From Ignelater luminosus (Eukaryota; Arthropoda; Insecta; Coleoptera; Elateridae), in NCBI GenBank assembly GCA_011009095.1, contig VTPC01090689.1:127428-191427 (forward strand): a stretch of 64,000 bases of DNA. The letters run 5' to 3'. Numbering within the stretch: the stretch's first letter is position 1; the number at the start of each line of letters is the position of its first letter. A program made the translations under genes and the position numbers. A model generated the notes under the pieces. That model saw nothing but the letters and a program-made list of their open reading frames with translations. It was not told the DNA's origin and searched no databases. Shown in pieces: positions 24,501 to 38,400 of this stretch.

Positions 24501-26442
24501 AATAATAGAATTCCCTAAAACTATTTGTTGCAATTTTTGTGCTGGAGCTTCTTCTTTCCAAAAACAAGCAAGTTCTAAATTTCAAGACCTTTTACCAGTC
24601 GCGTTGAGGTAAGCAATGATCAAATCTATATAATCGAAGTAGACAATACGCATAAATACGTATTAGAGTAATTTTTTGCTTCGGTAAGTAAAATCAATGA
24701 ACCATGAAGAAAAATAAAAAACGAGGAGAAAAGGCCTAATATAATGAGAAAAGATATGCTATAGATTTCTAAAGGAATTAATATGAAAAATTTTTCTTTA
24801 GATTGAAATCGACCCAATGTGCACTTGATCTTACAAATCCTGCATACGGAGTATCTACATTAGTTATTTTTCTAAACTAATTTATCAATCCAACGATAAC
24901 TGAAAGATTCAGCTGCGCAAAATCCACTCACGGTGATGTAAAAACTGCACAGTTGCTTCAAACCAAGCTTTTTTTTGCACCAAAGCAGAATTTTACTTTA
25001 CACGAAGAAAAATTCGCAAAACTTGTTTTTGTCAACGGATACGTCAACTAGCCGACTAGAATAAAATTAAAGAAAAAAAGTGTAGAAAATGATTCAATAA
25101 TAATGAGAATCAAAATAAAATGTAACATATTTTCAATACAAATTAAAACTCCATCCACTGCCAGATTATTATCAATCTTATTTTAAGTTTTTAGGACTTC
25201 AGAGGTTCTGCAAAAAACTGATATTAATTTAACGAATTTTTTGTTTAAGATTTTTTTAATCTAATTTTACCCATTATAATTACATAATTCAAAATTCTAT
25301 TAATTAATTTTGGTTTAACATGCAACGTTGATATTAATAAATTTGATATAATTTTATCGTAGTTTATTTCGTTTTGTATGGCATGATGTAGAGGTGAAAT
25401 TATAACATTTTTATTGTTAGGCTTTTTTAAGTGCATATAAGTCCTAGTTGTCTTAACATTTTCAACTACATAAAAGTGCCACTTCTAAACTGAAAAAAGT
25501 GGCAATTTAAAGCGATGATCAGCGCTGTATTGTATTGCTAAATTGTTTTGGGTATACGCAATTCTTTCCTGGAAAGATCTCGAGCCTACGTTTGTAAAGT
25601 GTACGGAACAGAATTTCGCACGCTGCAGTCATAAACCGAGAATTAGGGTTTTATGACGGCAATAATATTTATTATCTGGTAGTAACCGAAAATGACAGGC
25701 TTAGAATTTTACTTTATTTTATTTTATTTTATTCAATTTTCAACGGTTATTGAAATCTTAATCTTCTGAATACAGATCTGTAATAAAGACCCAATAACAG
25801 GTAAACTTCGGAGTTGCGGGTGTTGTACTTATACGCTTCAAGTGTAGATTACAGGCATATTAAGCAGTCACGAACTGTATGTCGGTATTTCCTGAATTCG
25901 CATTAATTTATACAATTTTAAATTTTATTTTTATACCTCTATAATAAAACTGGCCGTGATACCACGAGTTATTTCAAATAATTCAAACATACAAATAAAT
26001 ATTCTTCAATTTAAATGGTAGAAAAATCAGATAACCAGAAATGCTAGTTCTAACGAACACAACTGGAGAAAGATTCCCACTTCTTTTCTACTTCTTTAGA
26101 TCAATCCTTATACAAATTCTTTAAAAAGGAAATAAATTTAGAAGGAGCTCATTATTTACAGATTGCATGTGTGTAGGAAAGATGGCACCAGTAGTCTTGA
26201 AAAGCCATATATTCCGTGGGTTGAATTTTATATGGCTGCCTGCAATGTTTAGTCTGTGCGTCAGTATGTTGTGAGGTTTAGTGATTTATCGGATCGTACT
26301 GTTTTATAATTTAACGTAGTATTTTAATTTTGTAAATCAAGGGTTAAAGTTTGTAATCAATTTAAAATGCTGCTTAAACATTGGTGGTGTATCGAACTAT
26401 GTACGAATAACCATGGATAATTAAACCTGTTTTTTTTCCAAA
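24501..26442. other. 5' flank of the LRIG gene
   Basis: This is AT-rich DNA without a supported gene. A (TTTTA)n run occurs near 25713-25735. The LRIG promoter and 5' UTR should lie in its last few hundred bases, where composition is slightly more balanced (26160-26400), but I could not place a start site. Confidence 0.4.
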
Positions 26443-29400
26443 ATGGTGGGTGTCTCTTATTTGATAATAGTTATTTATTATTTGTGTACTATCGCGAGTT
26501 GTGCCAAGGATTGCCCAAAAAGTTGCACTTGTTTGGGCGACTATGTTGACTGTTCCCAGAAAAATTTAGTGTCAGTGCCTTCTGATATCCCAAAATGGAC
26601 ATCACAACTGTAAGTTCTTTTTTGTTTACTTTTGTTTTGTACACCTGTTTGTTTTTTAATTCTTTTTTCACGAATAATAACTCATAGCACACTAGAAATT
26701 ATTCAAGTAGCAATTACTAATAATAGTATAAACTTTTGCAGAAATTTAAACAATAATCGATTAAGATCCTTCAACAGAGATGCCTTCAAAGACCTTACAG
26801 AGTTGACTGAATTAAAGATAAATAAAAATAAAATTGCAGTTATTCCTAAAGATGGTTTTGATAGTCTGAAACGATTAAGAATTTTGTAAGTCTTAATTTT
26901 TGTTAGCATTATACACTACAGAATAATATTTATATTTAAAATTAAAATCTTGTTTTGCTTTTATTTGTTTTAATTCTATTTCATTCAGGCAAATTAAAAT
27001 GTTAATTTGTACTTAACTCCATAATCTGATTATGATTGTATTATTTAAATTCGATAAATTAAAATCTGCTTCCAAAAGGGAAATTTGTGTTTATATTTTA
27101 TAATAATTTTTTAGAATGTTACCTTTATTTCAAAGCAGTTGATTGCGATATTGGTTTATTGATAAGGCAAACGATATTGTAAGTGTTAACGAATGGAAAT
27201 TTTTAAAAGCGACAAATCTCACGATCAAACTTCCTTTCTGTAATCTTGGTGATTAAGAGTAAATAATACACCTTTTGTTTCCATTCAAGTTTTATCAGAA
27301 TAGTCATGAATAAAAGTACCATTATGCTGTTTGAAAGTAAGTATAAATTCAGATAAGGAGCCTTAAACTGTATGGTTTGCAGATTACAAATTAACTGGAA
27401 ATCTCTCGATTTTGAAATTACTTTTTCAAGAACAATTAATTTTGAACTTAACACTTCTAGTTTTAGTCAATCTGAGAAACACCTATATAATCATTTTTAA
27501 CATTTTGATTCACCTTAATACATATAAAAGTAAAATTTTAGAATTTTGTTCTATCAATGTGAGGCAACATTATAAATTTAAGGTTGCTGTTTTATGTGTT
27601 GGTTCTTCATTTCAAGTCAAAAACCCTAGATAAACATGTGACTGCAAACTCACCCTTTTTGGGGCATAGAACATTAAGATGACAGAAGAGAAATGGCCAA
27701 AAAACTATAGATTTTGTAGATTAGTTTAGCCACAAAAGAACAAAATATGATAAAGCATAAATGAAGTTTCTAAAAGAATTGGCAATTCTGCACTAGTTGA
27801 AAAGGAGATTTGGTGCTTCGAAAGTAAATAAACTCTTTTTCCTTCCTTAACCCTAGTCAGGCCAGAATTGTGGATGGCTTTTAATTTAGTTTAGACCAAA
27901 ATATTCTAGAAATAGTAAAAATGACAACTTTATAATGAACAGTTGCAGCTTCTTTAACCAACGCTTTTGGTTTTAGTTGCTTTCTTTAATTAAGATCCAC
28001 AATATAAATGAATGAGATAATTAGAAACTGAAAAAAGTTTAATAGGTACTGTAATTAAAAGATGAATTTGATCCGAGTATTTTAGTTTATGCACTGTTAT
28101 TATTAATTTAATTGTGTAAAAATCATTTGAAACTGGACTATGTTCCTGCAGTGTTAATTTACATAAAAAGTTGTTTTTGTTGAATGTTAGTTTCTACGAT
28201 GACCTAACATCAAATTAGCCACAAATAACTTTTTCTTAATTTACTTTTTCTCAATTATTCCCTACAAACTAACATTCACCAAAAACTACTTTTTATGTAA
28301 AGTCACGTTACAAGAAGATAGTAAAATCTCAACACAATTGTGTCGCTCAAAAAAAGTGTGAAACTAATGATTTAAATCCCTAACAACCTACTCCTTTTGA
28401 ATAGAAAACGGAGGTATACAACAAACAGAGAATTATTTACGGTTTTCTGACCAAAAATTTACCCCCAGGTAAAACTTCTTAGAATATTTTAGTCAACTTT
28501 CAATGATTTATTAGGGGGTGCCTAGAATACATTTGAGTAAGGATTATATAGTGCGGCAGCGTTGCCAGAAGTGCCGTATTTCAAATGGCTTTTCATGTTA
28601 GGGTGACCAGATTTACTCTAATCAAAAAGTGGACGTAATTAAAAATGAAGAAAGAAAATATGTTAATATATAGATAATTTATTATCACCTGGTCAATACA
28701 ATATTGCCTTTTTAGACACATGAATTACATAAATAACAATATATGAAACTTAAACTATTAATAAAGCAGAAGATATCAATAACAACACTAATTGATTAAT
28801 AGAAATAATAAAATAAGTAACTTAGGTAGCACTAATAACTATTTAAAACAATAGGTAGATTCCCATATTCGAATTTCAAAGACTTTCAAAGACAAATTCA
28901 TCAAAGGACATGAAACAAAAACTTCGTATTGCGTGCCATAACCTAAAACTGTAAATCACTTATAAGTCTCAAATTATTTTACACACACGATACTTTTGTA
29001 GAATCTTGAATGTCTTATTAGTTACAGATCTATCTTCAATTTGTCTGCCATGAGATGTTGATCTGTTTAATTTTATTTTTTCAATTCGATCGAGTGTCAA
29101 TCTTTTGTTTCCTATTTGACTTGGGAAAACTATGATCTTTACATGTTGTTTGTTTACTATTGTATTTATTACATTGCTTACTGTTTCTTTCTGATGCTAA
29201 TTTATTTTTGACTAGTATTCAACTGTTTTTCGCCATCGCTTAAAATTTTCGTATTAGTATCTAATTTTTTGATAAAACCACGGCAATCTGTAATATTTGC
29301 CAAGTTCGAACAATAACCTTTTCAGGTAAGTCATGGCCAACTATGCATTCCATTAGAAAAAAACAATTTGCCTACTATTTCTCGAAAACAATAAAGTGAA

Positions 29401-32400
29401 AAACATTGAGTGTGGCATGTTATTGAAAATTAAATTTGTAGTTAGAAATGTCTTTTATTTGTTTTTGATAACTCTTTAAATAAACTTTGGAGTATGTAGA
29501 ATGCAGAACCGAGGTCTCAACAGGTTCTGCCTGGAGCATTGATGAGATCCAAGTAAATAGGCGATGCATAAACTCTACAGTCTACAGGTGATCATCTGGA
29601 GTCATTCAAAGTTCTGTTTTTAAAAACGCAAAGAAAGGAAGGATGACGAAACACAGAGCCAAGATTCGACTAATTTTGCCTGGATCATGTAGAAATAACA
29701 ACCTGGAGACTCAAAAGAGTTGTTTACTTTTGAACTATGTAACATCTATAGTGCACTACTCTGACTCAACGAACTGGGAAGTCAACAAGTACACAACAGA
29801 ATGATGCAAGAACATCAATGAAGTCGCTAGCCACTGCTAACACCTGTAATGAAAAGTGTTCTCATCACCAACACCCTATTGTCGATGCTGAATTGCAGTG
29901 ATTGTGACAATCATAACGCGTTTTCATTACACTTTATTTTTATTGATGTTACCCAAAGCTTTTGCCCGTTTAATCTCAAGTTCATTTAGTATGTCTGGTT
30001 TCGCTTTTGCACTAAATAAACTAATATCAAACCTTAGTCTTGGTCTGAAACCATAGTTGAATTTATGGTCATGTCTTCATGAATCTTCTCTTCTCGTCCT
30101 CATTTATTTGACTTGCCCATTACTTCTTGGATTTAATGCGTTTTGTACATATCAAATATTTCCTTTCTTGCAAAACTTGTTTAACTCCTTGACCTCTTTC
30201 CCCTATCTGTAACTATGAGTTTCCATAGAATTGTCATTTGATGTTTTGCAAAATAGACCTAAGTGATCTAAATGAAGAATATGAAATGGTTGATCAGTTA
30301 TTGGAATCGGATATAAATAACCACACCGTCTGCCAGAGGGTTTCTTCGCACATAGACACATTTTTGTGGCAAAACTTCCAAGGTTTTCTTTCAAACCGCC
30401 GGGATGTCCGTTTTCATTATGCTACAGCTGAACAATCCCCCAGCGAACATCTTTTGGCAACAACAATTGCTAGATGGCTCCTAACCCATCATTATTCGGT
30501 CTCTTAATCTTGCGTCAAAAAGTGTTAATACTCGTCCTTTGCTTATTTCCAATTTTAAAACGCATCTTGTTGCATTTTACTCCATGATCATGGGTGGATG
30601 ATTTTGTTAGTAAAGTCAACGGTTTTGCATGTCTAGCAAAGAAATCTCCTTACGTCATGTGCATTTTGTCATGGTGGAAACTTTAAATTGACTTGACCTT
30701 CGGTTCTCATCCTAGATATTGAACCTCAGGTTGAAGGAATGAATACTTCTCTTCATTTAATGTCAGGCCTGCTGACCTAAAGATCTTCAACACAGTTTCA
30801 AGTCGTTATAGGCCTTTGAAGATTGTTAGAACATCGTCTAGAAACAAATGTGAATCTGAATTAGGATCTCATTTCCATTTCCTAAATGGGGCCCTTTTAT
30901 ATTGGCAATGGCCATCTATAGTTATAAACGCTGTGTACGGACTAGTGATAACCAGATTTTATATCAAACACATAAAATCTGTAACATACTAGTGTTTCAT
31001 TTAGTGAGTTTTATCTTCATCTCCACATTAGCGTTTCTCAGCTCAAAATTATTTGTTGTGAAACAGTCTTTATACTTTTCAAGCAACGTATGCAAATGTT
31101 TACGTTTGTGTGTTGATAACAATATGGTTGGCGCCGGTACTGTCTCGAAGAATTTCCCCGAGAAACACCCCGACCTTCTTTTACAATAGTCTTTACATGA
31201 CATACAAAAAACCGTTACTGTTAGGGTTTGAAATACTTTATCTGTATTAATACTTTAATGTAATCATAATACCTACCGTTGTTGTTGGTGGTATGTGAGA
31301 CACTATGTAGAAGAGAATGACTTGAAGAAAGTGACATGTAAGATGGCGATAATTTTTGTTATTAAATTAAGTTAATTAAACAAAATCCAAGAAGCTTTTT
31401 ATTTCTTCAACCCAAAATATTAAGAGTTACGATACATAAATTATTCCAGAATTGTATCGGTTTTGTGGAATGATGAGGGATGCCCAATTATGATGTTTAG
31501 AAAAATTTGGAATTAGTGTACTATTGCAGAGTTCCGCTCATGTGTTTCGGTTTATGCCAGGTATTATTGAAGTGGCTTGGTTGGAATGAATAATTGTTAT
31601 TTTATTAGTGGACTCACTCATTCGATATGAAATAAAAAATTCATTACCTTCTTAATGTATTTATTTAAAACACGTTCAGAACTAAAATAAAGAGTAATGA
31701 ATTATGAGTTTTGAAAAAAAAACAGGTCGACTTCATTGACATGTGTGTGCCTGTTACGCATTATTAAGTTTCAAAGAAGTAATGAAAATTAAAAAAAAAA
31801 ATAGCAGCCGTCGTATCGTGGCTGGGTTATTTTTTTTTTGTTGAAGGTCAGTCTTTCTCTTTATTATGCGCTTTTCGCTGATGTGTAGATTTGTAACAGA
31901 TAGTAAATTATTAAATTATTCTGCGTTTTTACTTTTGTGTTTGATTTATTCTCCAAATTTCTATAACAATATGATCTGGTGTTTATTTTATTCGGCCTCA
32001 CAAATTATTATCTGACCTTCTTGTTAGAGCGCTTAGGAGTTTTTTGTTGCTGTTTCATGTGATGTTGCCCGTGATGCGTGCACGGAAAATAAACACCAAC
32101 ACCTGATAGAAGTTTCGCATATTTAAAAAGTCATTACAGTTCAGTTAATTTTTCCAAAAAACCAATTTCTCCCAGTTGTTAGTTCGGAAATTTCGAGTAT
32201 GTACCTCATATGAATTCAAAAGACCGAAATTAGAAAGCGACCAGTATACAGTGTGTTATAGTTAATAATTGGCTACATTGTTATACAACATGGGTCCTGC
32301 ACTCAACAGTTTTTGAGAAAGAAATGTTTAAGGTTTTGTATTTCAGTTAGAAATGTTATGTAATGGAGTTGAATTCTGAATAATTTTTATAACTTTGACC

Positions 32401-35400
32401 AAACATGAAAGTTGTCTTTCATTAATTGTTTGAAATCACAACGCCTTTTAGATGTTGTAAACAGAAGGAAAAAGAACTGGATAGGACATATACTGGGGAG
32501 AGATTGCATAATGAAAGACGTCTTAGAAGGTTTTGTTGCAGGAAAGAAAAGAAGAGAAAGGAGACGGTTGACAATAACGGACGAGCTGAAAGAGGAAGGA
32601 GAGGGATATGTTGGTATGAAGACAGTGTGGAAAAGTTCCTAGCGAGGACCTGTGGAAACACATTACAGGGCAATACCAAATAACTTTTTTAAAAAAACAA
32701 AAGCGCAACGAATAATGCTTCAATTTTTTTAATGGGAAGGTATCCCTTTATTGTACTCATTTGATAGAGAATTTTTTTCTCTTTTCAACGATGTAAAACT
32801 TTGATACACTTGCATAAGTAAATTTTGATTAACAAAGTTACAAAAATACGACTTGCTATGGATAAAACCGCCTGCACTTCAGAAGTTCAACTTCTTGCTA
32901 AAGATTACAGATGTTTAAGTGGGTATGATATTCTGTATATTGGAGAAACGAAGAAACTTATTGTACCTACAAGTAAAACAGGAGGTGACATAAAATATTT
33001 TGTAAAAGAAGAAGAAGTGTGGTCATGGCGGACGCATTTGAATGGAGGAAATGCTCAAACGAAAATATCAGAGTATTCCCCGAGATGTTACGTATAATGA
33101 TGTACAGTCTGCGCATTATTAAATGAGACTCGAACAGCAGCATTTTTCAAAACATAACAGTATTTTACAAAACTCAACCATTGCTCAGTTGTTAATTTCA
33201 TAGATGTGTTGACTTATCTTTTAACTGAACAATTTTGCAGATTTCTGCCAGGTATGCTGCAGCTCGAATCTCATTTAATAATGCGCAGACTGTACCTAAG
33301 TTTGTATAAGCCGTGCCAGAATAAGAGAAATATACCTAAAAAAGGTGTAGTAGTAAGAGAAATATACCTAAAAAAGGCGTAGTAGTAAAGCCAATGATGT
33401 TTAACAATTTAAACTCGCGTGCTCAAGTGGACCTTATTGATCTTCAATCCTCTAATGACGGTGACTACAAATTTATATTAGTCTACCAAGATCGTCTTAC
33501 AAAATATGTTATTTTACGTGCATTGAAGTCTAAAAGCGCTGTGGAAGTGGCTTATACCTTACTCGATATATTTTGTTTGTTGGGTGCTCCTAACATTTTG
33601 CAATCTGATAACGACCGGGAGTTTTCCGACCAAATAATTAAGGAATTTTCCGAAATGTAGCCTGGTCTAAAAATGGTCCATGGAAAACCCTGACATTCGC
33701 AATACCAAGGATCAGTGGAACGTGCGAACCAAGTTTTTGAAAACATTTTGAGAACTTGGATGGAGGAAACCCAGAATAATCATTGGAGCACTTTTTTAAC
33801 GAAAAGCACATATCGGGTTACAATCAAGTAAACTTCCTTCATCTCTTTTAAATAGATTATCATCAGAAGAAGATTTAGAGAAACTGCTAGTAAATCAAAA
33901 TGAAAATATTGAAGGTTTTAATCATGTTCGATTTTGCTAGCACTTCATCTTCTAAACGTAATCATTTAGTAAATAATCCTGAACATGGTTCCTTTACGTC
34001 AGCGGTTGTTTTACAGGAACTTTCTACAGGAAATGAACAAATTACAAAGAAAGTTCCTTGCTTGTTAGTGTTTGTTCCATTTGCGAAGACACTTAATGTG
34101 TAATGTGTGTTCTTCGTTCATCCACAAGTGCCTAGCTACCAGTAACGAATGTGACAATAGCGAGAACGTTGTATGCAAAATCTATAGTAATAAACAGTCA
34201 ATAAACGAGAATCGAGAAAAGGCGCGTTCATGTCTAGAAAACCAGGCGAAGAGTTGGCTCATTTGTGGTTATTGCGGTGCCTGAAGTTGATAGAGATAAG
34301 ATTGACGCCAAAAATATACTCGTAATAGAAATTATCATGGATGTTACCGATGATGAATATTATAAAGTTGGGTGTAAAAGCGGCATTACTGATAGCTTCT
34401 ATTCAAGAAATCAAATGAGTATGTAAAGACAATTTTGTGTCTCAAGAGACGTTCAATATTCCAGTGAGTTTAAGAAAAGCAAGTTCCAACATGTCCTTAA
34501 ATGGTGGCCAAGAGTTTTTTAAGTGCTTCTGTAAATGAAAATGTGTTTCAAAGAAATGTAAATGCAAAAACAATAATGTACTCTGTAATTCAAAATGCCA
34601 TGCTTCATTACGGCGTAGTAATAAATAATAAAAAAACAATCAGTGCAAGAACTAAACGTCCTTATTGGTTTAAAGTTTGAATTTGAATTTTTAAACCAAT
34701 GAAACGTCTAGTTTTTGTACTGAACATGCGATGTAGAGTTAAAGTTGTTTACTTTTTAGAAGAATGAGAAATTAATAAGATACTAAACGTTTATGTGAGT
34801 TAAAAATGTCTTTTGTCTAATGTACTGTAGACAAAATGCGCTTGGTCCAGACTAAACCCGAAATAAGATAAATATTAATGAAATTCGCATATTGTCTAAA
34901 CATCTCAGACATTTTTGGTATTGTCTGGTCAATTTGCAACTTGTCTGTACTTCGTGTTTTGTCTGTAACAGATACACCACTTGTAGGATAAAATAGCACT
35001 GACTCCAAGCGTCGATTGACATATTGCGCTCGAAGACGTAACATGTGTAACACATTTAGGGTAAACTCCGCCTATTAGCATTTCCACCAGCAGTGGTGCA
35101 TTCACCCTTAGCGAGATGTCACCACAATACAAGAATAAAATAGTCTAATTTGTGTGTTTGTTGTGCTTTCATAATTCAGTAATCCCAATTATAAATTATT
35201 TCAGATTTTCAGATTTTATAGATAAAGGTCCAATATGTCTTCGTACCGGATAATACTTTAATTGGAATCTCAGGAGTGTGTAAATAAATGATGAAAGTCG
35301 TCAAACTTTCACAATCTTTTTCTCAGAATATATAAGAGTACGGAAAAATTCATTGAGTACAAAACAAGTTTAGTCCCTTTACTATGCTGATGCAAAAAAT

Positions 35401-38400
35401 CTCTTGCATATCTTCATTAATAACCGATTTATGCGTGCACATAGAAAGCTCTGTAACGGGAGGGTAGCGAACGCACTTAATGTTAATAGAATGTTTACCT
35501 ATCCTTATGAATAGAGACTGGAACAATATATTCTTTCAAAACATTGGAATTACCCGCTTTATTACTTGTTATGCCTTAAATAGCTCTAGAAAACAAAATC
35601 TGCATTTCATAATTGCTTATTTTTCCAGTCTCTACTTAGAGACTTGCAATTACTGCAAGAATAATCCTTAGATTTTCATGTTCCTACTGCATAATTTGCA
35701 GTACAAAGGACACTTAACTTCTTTCTTACAAGTTTTGGTTGAATGATGGTTACCATTGTATTTAAAGCATCTTAAGATGGGAAAATCCTCATAGCACATG
35801 CATGGAGTTATTTCAGTTTGTTTATTTAAAACTAAAGTTTAAGACTAATGAGCCACGTGAATTATGAGATTTCCTGAAACAAGTTAAGTTATTGAAACAT
35901 GTGTGTTACCCAAACTGCATTTCAAATGAGTCTTTATCGTCTGTTTGTTGCATTTGTTCAGTCTTGTATAAGTTTGTGAGAATTATGGAAATGAATTAAT
36001 AAATTACCCTTTTTGATTTTATTTTTATGTTTTGATTGATTTTTACCTTTTTAGCAATATGTTCAGACATGTCTATATACAAATAAATAAATAGACATGT
36101 ATAGTTCCATTTTATTATTTATTATTTCAGTGGCATGAATAGATAGATAGATAGATAGACAATTTCAAAATCTCTCATTTATGCAATTAAAACGATTTTT
36201 TAATGGAAATCTTGAACAAAATCAATTGTTTTGTTTGTCTTACTCTCTTATCTTTTTGGATTATATTTATGCAATTACGCTACAGAAAGCTACTTACTAA
36301 ATTTTTACATTTTATTTCTATTGTTCTGCCCCATTTTATTTATTTAATTTAGATTAGTCTAGAATTGAAAGTGTTTGATTCTATTATTTGAATACCCACA
36401 GTTGTTGCAATTCTTATACATAATATATAATCAGATCATATCCATAGCTTATTGAGTTATTTATAGCACTTACATGAAGTTATTATTTAATCTTTAGAAT
36501 GGTTTTATTTATGTACAGTGATTGTGCAGCTGGAATAAAGTCATTAATTATGCTTTAGATGTATTATTAATTTGATAACAAATTGTAACAAGTCTTATTT
36601 TCTTTTTTGTAACAAACCGCCTTTGTTAAAGTGTTTCAATGTATTTTATGGTGCCTTACGTATTAAATGATATTTAAAAAAATTATTCTGTAGTGTATTT
36701 ATATGAATAGCTGTAATTTCTATCCAGTTTATTATATATTTATTACATTTTTAGGGAATTAAATCGAAATCAATTGCGAGATATCGAGGCCTTAACATTT
36801 AAGTCTTTGGAACAACTGACGGTTTTAAAATTGAAACGTAATCGTATTGACCAGTTAAAAGATGGTGCTTTTTTTGGATTAACGAGAATTAAATCGCTGT
36901 AAGTGGTTAATATAAATCTCAAATTTATAAATGTGTAATTTTGTTAATTTTTAGAATGTTGGATTATAATTCTATACAGGTTATTTCAAAGTCTTGGCTT
37001 TATGGATTGGAAAACTTGAAAGAACTTATAATTTCTCATAATATAATAAATAATGTTGATCTTGATGCCTGGGAATTCTGTCAGGGTTTAATAATTCTGT
37101 AAGTATCTTTAAAAACATGAAATATTATTACCTGTTTATTTGTAATGAATGTGTGACCATATTTTTCTACTTCCTTTCTCTCCTTGAATCCTTCAAGAGC
37201 CATTTCTTTAAATTACTAACATTTGTTGATAATCTCTGTGTGTGTTACTTATTATTTAATTAAAATGTGTTTGAAATTGGTGTTTTTTTTAAGATTATAT
37301 TAGTAATTTTATTATTTCAGTGATCTTTCAAACAATTTGATGAAATCCATTAAAAAAGATACCTTTAAGTATTTGAATGATCTTCAAAAATTATTATTAA
37401 ACAATAATAATATAACATTTATTGAAGAGGATGCCTTTAAACATTTACCAAATCTTAGAGTACTGTAAGTTTATTTACAAAAGCAAGCATAAAAGCTATG
37501 TCATTAACAAAAAGAGTGCTTTTTTTATGAAGGAACAAAACATAGGTTTATAGTCAACAACAGTAAAAGTAAAAATAAAACAAAAAAACCATTAAACATG
37601 GATATACATTTTTCAAGTTAAGAATATGAATCTGTAGTCAGTGATTAAAGCAGATCAGACAGAATCGTTAATTTTTTGTTTTCAGCCTATTTCGAGCCTT
37701 TTTTTTTAAAATCTACTGCTCTCATCCACTATTTACTATTCAATTTTTACTGTAGTCATTTAATTCTATGATCGAGTCTATGATAGTTAATTTATATATT
37801 TTCTTTTTTAAATTTAGTGATTAAATAATAATTTGCCCCTGATCTGAAGATAACCTTTATTATAATTCAGTGTATAGAAACACAGACTCAGACATGGCAA
37901 TTCTTTACACTTGATATATTAACTTATAATTGCTATTTATGTTATGGTAATATTCTATAAATTAGAGCTGTTATGGCTTGCAAGTATGCAGACAATATAA
38001 TGAATCCAAAATTGCAGATTTACCTTAAAGCAATTGAAATCCTTGTTTATAATCTGAATCTTGTAGTTCAAAAACATAATTCATTGATACCAAAACAATA
38101 CTCTTCCCCACATCAGGTGCATTTTCTAAAAGTGTGCCCAAATATTATAAGTAGTATTTATTATAAGCCTTATGGTTAGTCTATCATAGCGGTTATCAAA
38201 CTACCCCAAGGCACCATGAGCATCTTATAGGACCACCACCAACAAGAACAAAAATAATAATAATATGCAGAGGAAAACATGCTACATTCAGTACCTACAA
38301 ATAAATAGTACTGCAGTTTGTTTTCCTAATTTGTAAGGGCACCACAAAAGAAAGTTTGAGAACCACTTTTTTTTACATTCAAGTTTCATACTCCAAGTGT

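Larger units (their letters stand above)
32825..34640 (+). pseudogene. KRBA2-type integrase relic, split by a MITE
   Basis: The coding remains match integrases related to KRBA2/SCAND3, which resemble Ginger transposases and LTR-element integrases. N-terminal part: [15 protein letters not shown] (about 32915). The zinc-binding segment GHGG with MLKRKYQ and IPRDV (33025-33090) is followed by the MITE, then [16 protein letters not shown] (about 33308). The catalytic core shows VDLIDLQS (Asp), LQSDNDREF (Asp) and GSVERANQ (Glu), 33420-33735. The C-terminus has DEYYKVG and FYSRNQ (about 34350), then a Cys-rich end with [16 protein letters not shown] (about 34560). Frameshifts, stops and a 32-bp duplication make it dead. 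I could not define the outer ends, although a hairpin follows directly at 34641-34722. Confidence 0.75.
26886..36754. other. LRIG intron 2 (9.9 kb), transposon-rich
   Basis: The intron separates two 144-bp LRR exons in the same phase. Besides the elements listed separately, I see AT-rich DNA. A single repeat end (agggtgaccagattt, about 28602) occurs upstream. Paired ggtgtttatttta and aaaataaacacc segments (about 31978 and 32085) may be a further small inverted-repeat element. I searched for additional LRR exons by motif and found none. Confidence 0.6.

Noticed and set aside
27412..27633. Leucine-rich open frame near the start of LRIG intron 2
   Set aside because: I tested it as a missing LRR exon. 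It lacks the Asn ladder spacing and phase-2 junctions of the true LRR exons.
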